64,000 nucleotides of DNA. It comes from Dechloromonas aromatica (nom. nud.). GTDB lineage: Bacteria > Pseudomonadota > Gammaproteobacteria > Burkholderiales > Rhodocyclaceae. The notes beneath the pieces are model-generated. The model was not told the DNA's origin. It saw only the letters and a program-made list of their open reading frames with translations, and did no database searches. The stretch lies in the NCBI GenBank assembly GCA_017848965.1, contig JAFIHA010000036.1, positions 1-64,000 on the forward strand. The letters are read 5' to 3'. The position numbers and the translations under genes are program-made. Below, in pieces: positions 61,548 to 64,000 of this stretch. Each line of letters begins with the position of its first letter. Within the stretch, counting starts at the first letter, position 1.

Positions 61548-62594
61548 GATCAGGACTCCAATCTGGACCACGTCGCCATCAAGGCGCGCATCCGCGAACT
61601 CGGCCGGGAACTGGGTTTTGCCGAGATCGGCGTGGCCCGCGCCGAACCGGGCGCCGCCGTCGATCGGCTGCGTGCATGGCTGGCCGCCGGCATGCACGGG
61701 GAGATGGATTATATGGCGCGCCACCTTGAACTGCGCGCCCGGCCGCAGCAACTGGAAGCCGGCACGCTGACGGTGATTTCCGCGGCCCTCGACTACCTGC
61801 CTCATGATAAAGCTGCCGACGCTCCCGGTCAGGCGGCGATCTCCCGCTACGCTCAGGGCCGCGACTACCACAAGGTGGTGCGCAACCGACTGCAGAAGCT
61901 GGCCAGCGCCATCGGCGAACTGGCCGGCCCCTACGGCTACCGCGTCTTTTCCGATTCGGCGCCGGTGATGGAAGTCGAATACGCCCGCCAGGCCGGCCTC
62001 GGCTGGCGCGGCAAGCACACGCTGCTGCTGTCGAAACACGGCTCTTGGCGCTTTCTCGGCGAAATCTACTGCGACCTACCGCTGCCGCCCGACGCGCCGG
62101 TCGACGAGCACTGCGGTTCCTGCCGCGCCTGCCTCGACGCCTGCCCAACCGGCGCCATCGTCGCCCCCTATGTGGTCGACGCGCGGCGCTGCATTTCCTA
62201 CCTGACCATCGAACTCGCCGGCGCCATCCCCGAGGCATTCCGGCCGCTGCTTGGCAACCGCATCTACGGCTGCGACGACTGCCAGACCTGCTGCCCGTGG
62301 AACCGCTTCGCCCGGCTCGGCGATCCGGAATTCGCGCCACGCCATGGTCTGGATTCGGCGACGCTGATCGAATTGTTCGCTTGGAGCGAACAGCAGTTCA
62401 ACGACCGTCTGGCCGGCAACCCGATCCGCCGCATCGGCCATGAACGCTGGCTGCGCAACATCGCCGTCGGGCTCGGCAACGGCCCGGCCACCAACGCGGC
62501 AATCGGCGCCCTGCGAGCCCGGGCTGACGATGCGTCGGCACTGGTCCGCGAGCACGTCGCCTGGGCCCTCGGACGCCTTGGCAGCGCTAGCTGA
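61542..62594 (+). CDS. queG: Epoxyqueuosine reductase
   Basis: A 350-residue B12- and iron-sulfur-dependent enzyme performing the last step of queuosine synthesis in tRNA. It has FGFAEIGVARAEPG-like N-terminus, GWRGKHTLLLSKHGSWRFLGE and two ferredoxin-like clusters, CGSCRACLDACPTGAI and YGCDDCQTCCPWN. A HEAT-like C-terminal tail with IRRIGHERWLRNIAVGLGN follows. The start codon overlaps the tsaE start on the other strand. Confidence 0.95.
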   Translation: MHDQDSNLDHVAIKARIRELGRELGFAEIGVARAEPGAAVDRLRAWLAAGMHGEMDYMARHLELRARPQQLEAGTLTVISAALDYLPHDKAADAPGQAAISRYAQGRDYHKVVRNRLQKLASAIGELAGPYGYRVFSDSAPVMEVEYARQAGLGWRGKHTLLLSKHGSWRFLGEIYCDLPLPPDAPVDEHCGSCRACLDACPTGAIVAPYVVDARRCISYLTIELAGAIPEAFRPLLGNRIYGCDDCQTCCPWNRFARLGDPEFAPRHGLDSATLIELFAWSEQQFNDRLAGNPIRRIGHERWLRNIAVGLGNGPATNAAIGALRARADDASALVREHVAWALGRLGSAS

Positions 62595-62678
62595 CGTGGG
62601 CGCGTTCATCTTCCTTTCAGCCTGTTCTGCTCTAATGGGCGAATACCGATCCGGACCACCGCCAGCCGCCGACTGCCG

Positions 62679-63941
62679 ATGAAGACTTTCAAACAACGCG
62701 CCGCACGCCGCATCGCCGCCATCAGCATGCTTCTGGCATTGATCAGCGGCCCGCTCGCCTGGCTGATTTCGCGCGAGATCGCCGAGGAGAACATGGTCTC
62801 GCTGGCGATGGAGGAATCCCGTCACATCCTGGGCGACCGCGACAGCTTCGCCCTTCCCGCCGAGAAACAATTGCCGCTGCGCGCCGACGAGGCGGCGCTG
62901 GCGATCACCGGCGGCCTGTTCGACATTGCCGAAATCTACGACGCCGACGGCCGCAAGCTGGCCGAGGCCAGCACGCCGGCCGGCGAGGCCGTCGAATCGC
63001 TACTGCCCAAGCATGGCCGGCCGAATTACCGGACCCCCAGTTATCAAAGCCTGAAGCTGCCTGAACAGGGCTGGATACTGCGCATTTTCGTTCCCCTGGA
63101 AGGACGCGACGCCGAGCGTCCGGCCGGCTTTTTCGAGGGCGTACGCATCGTCCCGGAATGGCAGAAGGAAGAACTGATGCGCGGCGCGCTGACCATGGCG
63201 TTGATCGTCGCCGCCGCTTCACTGCTCTGCGGCCTGACCATCTATCCCTTCGTCGTCCATCTGTCGGCGGAAAACTCGCGGCGGGCGGAAGCGCTGCTCG
63301 AATCGCATCTGTCGATGATGGAAGCGATGGGCCGCGCCGTCGCCCGCCGCGATTCCGACACCGGCGCCCACAACTACCGGGTGGCCTGGATCGCCGCCTG
63401 CATCGGCGAAGCGCTCGGACTGGAACGGCCAGCGATGCAGGCATTGATCGTCGGCAGCTTCCTGCACGATGTCGGCAAGATCGGCATCCCCGATGCCATC
63501 CTGCTCAAACCCGGGCGGCTGGACGCCGAGGAAATGGCGACCATGCGCACCCACGTCGCGCAGGGCGAAGCCATCGTCGCCGGTATCGGCTGGCTGGACG
63601 AGGCGGCTGCCGTGGTTGCCGGCCACCATGAAAAATGGGACGGCAAAGGTTACCCGCGCGCTCTGAGTGGCGAAAACATTCCCCTGGCGGCCCGCATCTT
63701 CGCCATTGCCGACGTTTTCGATGCTCTGGTCTCACGCCGTCCGTACAAGGAGGCGATGCCATTCGCCGCCGCCATCGAGATCATCCGCCAGGACAGCGGC
63801 AGCCATTTCGACCCGGCGCTCGCCGCCATCTTCCTGAACATCGCCGAAACGCTGCACACCCGGCTGCAATGTTGCGACGAAGCCGACTGCCGCCGCCTGC
63901 TCGACGACAAGGTCCGCCACCATTTCTTCGCGCAGGCCTGA
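62679..63941 (+). CDS. Membrane-anchored HD-GYP phosphodiesterase
   Basis: A 420-residue protein with two transmembrane helices (~12-30 and ~170-192) flanking a periplasmic sensor domain (ITGGLFDIAEIYDADGRKLAEAS). The cytosolic part is an HD-GYP domain: FLHDVGKIGIPD, HHEKWDGKGYPR and IADVFDALVSRRPYK. It should hydrolyse c-di-GMP in response to an envelope signal. The Cys pair LQCCDEADC near residue 400 is unusual and may bind a metal. It stands alone after queG. Confidence 0.92.
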   Translation: MKTFKQRAARRIAAISMLLALISGPLAWLISREIAEENMVSLAMEESRHILGDRDSFALPAEKQLPLRADEAALAITGGLFDIAEIYDADGRKLAEASTPAGEAVESLLPKHGRPNYRTPSYQSLKLPEQGWILRIFVPLEGRDAERPAGFFEGVRIVPEWQKEELMRGALTMALIVAAASLLCGLTIYPFVVHLSAENSRRAEALLESHLSMMEAMGRAVARRDSDTGAHNYRVAWIAACIGEALGLERPAMQALIVGSFLHDVGKIGIPDAILLKPGRLDAEEMATMRTHVAQGEAIVAGIGWLDEAAAVVAGHHEKWDGKGYPRALSGENIPLAARIFAIADVFDALVSRRPYKEAMPFAAAIEIIRQDSGSHFDPALAAIFLNIAETLHTRLQCCDEADCRRLLDDKVRHHFFAQA

Positions 63942-63957
63942 GCCCGAACGCGAAAGC

Positions 63958-64000
63958 TCAGCGTTCGACCGGCCGCGCCGGATCGGCGCACCACTCGCTC
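63958..64000 (-). CDS. C-terminal end of an unidentified protein (cut by window edge)
   Basis: An open minus-strand frame ends with SEWCADPARPVER and TGA at 63958-63960, 17 bp after the HD-GYP stop. Thirteen codons are too few for identification. It is a coding candidate because it ends near the neighbouring stop, as is common for convergent genes here. Confidence 0.3.
   Translation of the reverse strand, partial: SEWCADPARPVER

Overview
This 64 kb window is GC-rich, densely packed chromosomal DNA of a betaproteobacterium, most likely Rhodocyclales (Dechloromonas/Azonexus/Azospira type). The assignment rests on gene content: a DUF3579 gene, a PHA synthase, a soluble HoxFUYH hydrogenase, a Sia-type signalling operon, B12-dependent NrdJ, PQQ/PedF accessory genes and a pil-ispH-ribF block. 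It is inferred from protein character, not from a database match. No rRNA, tRNA, CRISPR array, phage or intact insertion sequence was seen.

Layout. 1-8.1 kb: periplasmic alcohol/sugar oxidation. It holds the end of an aldehyde dehydrogenase, cytochrome c, a PQQ sugar dehydrogenase, cytochrome b561, a beta-propeller protein, a quinoprotein-associated binding protein, PedF and a sigma-54 activator. The pedF/activator spacer carries two divergent -24/-12 promoters. A base-composition outlier (DUF2971 gene, 2.2-3.0 kb) interrupts this group. 8.1-10.4 kb: SirB2, an NnrS-like membrane protein, DUF2249 and hemerythrin, behind a perfect FNR/Dnr box. 10.9-13.0 kb: a lipoprotein 5'-nucleotidase.

13.4-23.3 kb: a signalling island. 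It contains a Sia operon (CBS-PP2C phosphatase, SiaB kinase, SiaC, diguanylate cyclase). Next to it are a 1394-residue fusion of an NCS1-type permease, a Cys/His-rich segment, PAS, hybrid histidine kinase, receiver and HPt, and an HD-GYP response regulator. A multiply deleted, frameshifted copy of that kinase/HD-GYP pair lies at 13.4-14.7 kb. 23.5-31.2 kb: an ODP-like di-iron MBL protein, a chemoreceptor-tip protein, PhaC, a beta-CASP MBL protein, UspA and a Cache/PAS/GAF histidine kinase. 31.2-36.3 kb: hoxFUYHW. 36.7-41.3 kb: fabI, an unusual kinase-fold/phosphatase pair, a MaoC-Pta fusion and ackA. 41.5-45.2 kb: nrdJ behind paired NrdR boxes, a DUF3579 gene and rpsT. 45.4-52.3 kb: type IV minor pilins and PilY1, converging on ribF-ileS-lspA-fkpB-ispH (52.3-57.9 kb). 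58-64 kb: a diguanylate cyclase, a hypothetical gene, amiC, tsaE, queG and an HD-GYP sensor.

Taken together the genes suggest a facultative, redox-flexible organism with H2 and alcohol oxidation, PHA storage, nitrosative/oxygen sensing, O2-independent deoxynucleotide synthesis, surface pili and heavy c-di-GMP control. The most unusual items are the permease-kinase with its decaying paralogue, the CBS-type Sia operon, the kinase/phosphatase pair and the split ODP/chemoreceptor pair.
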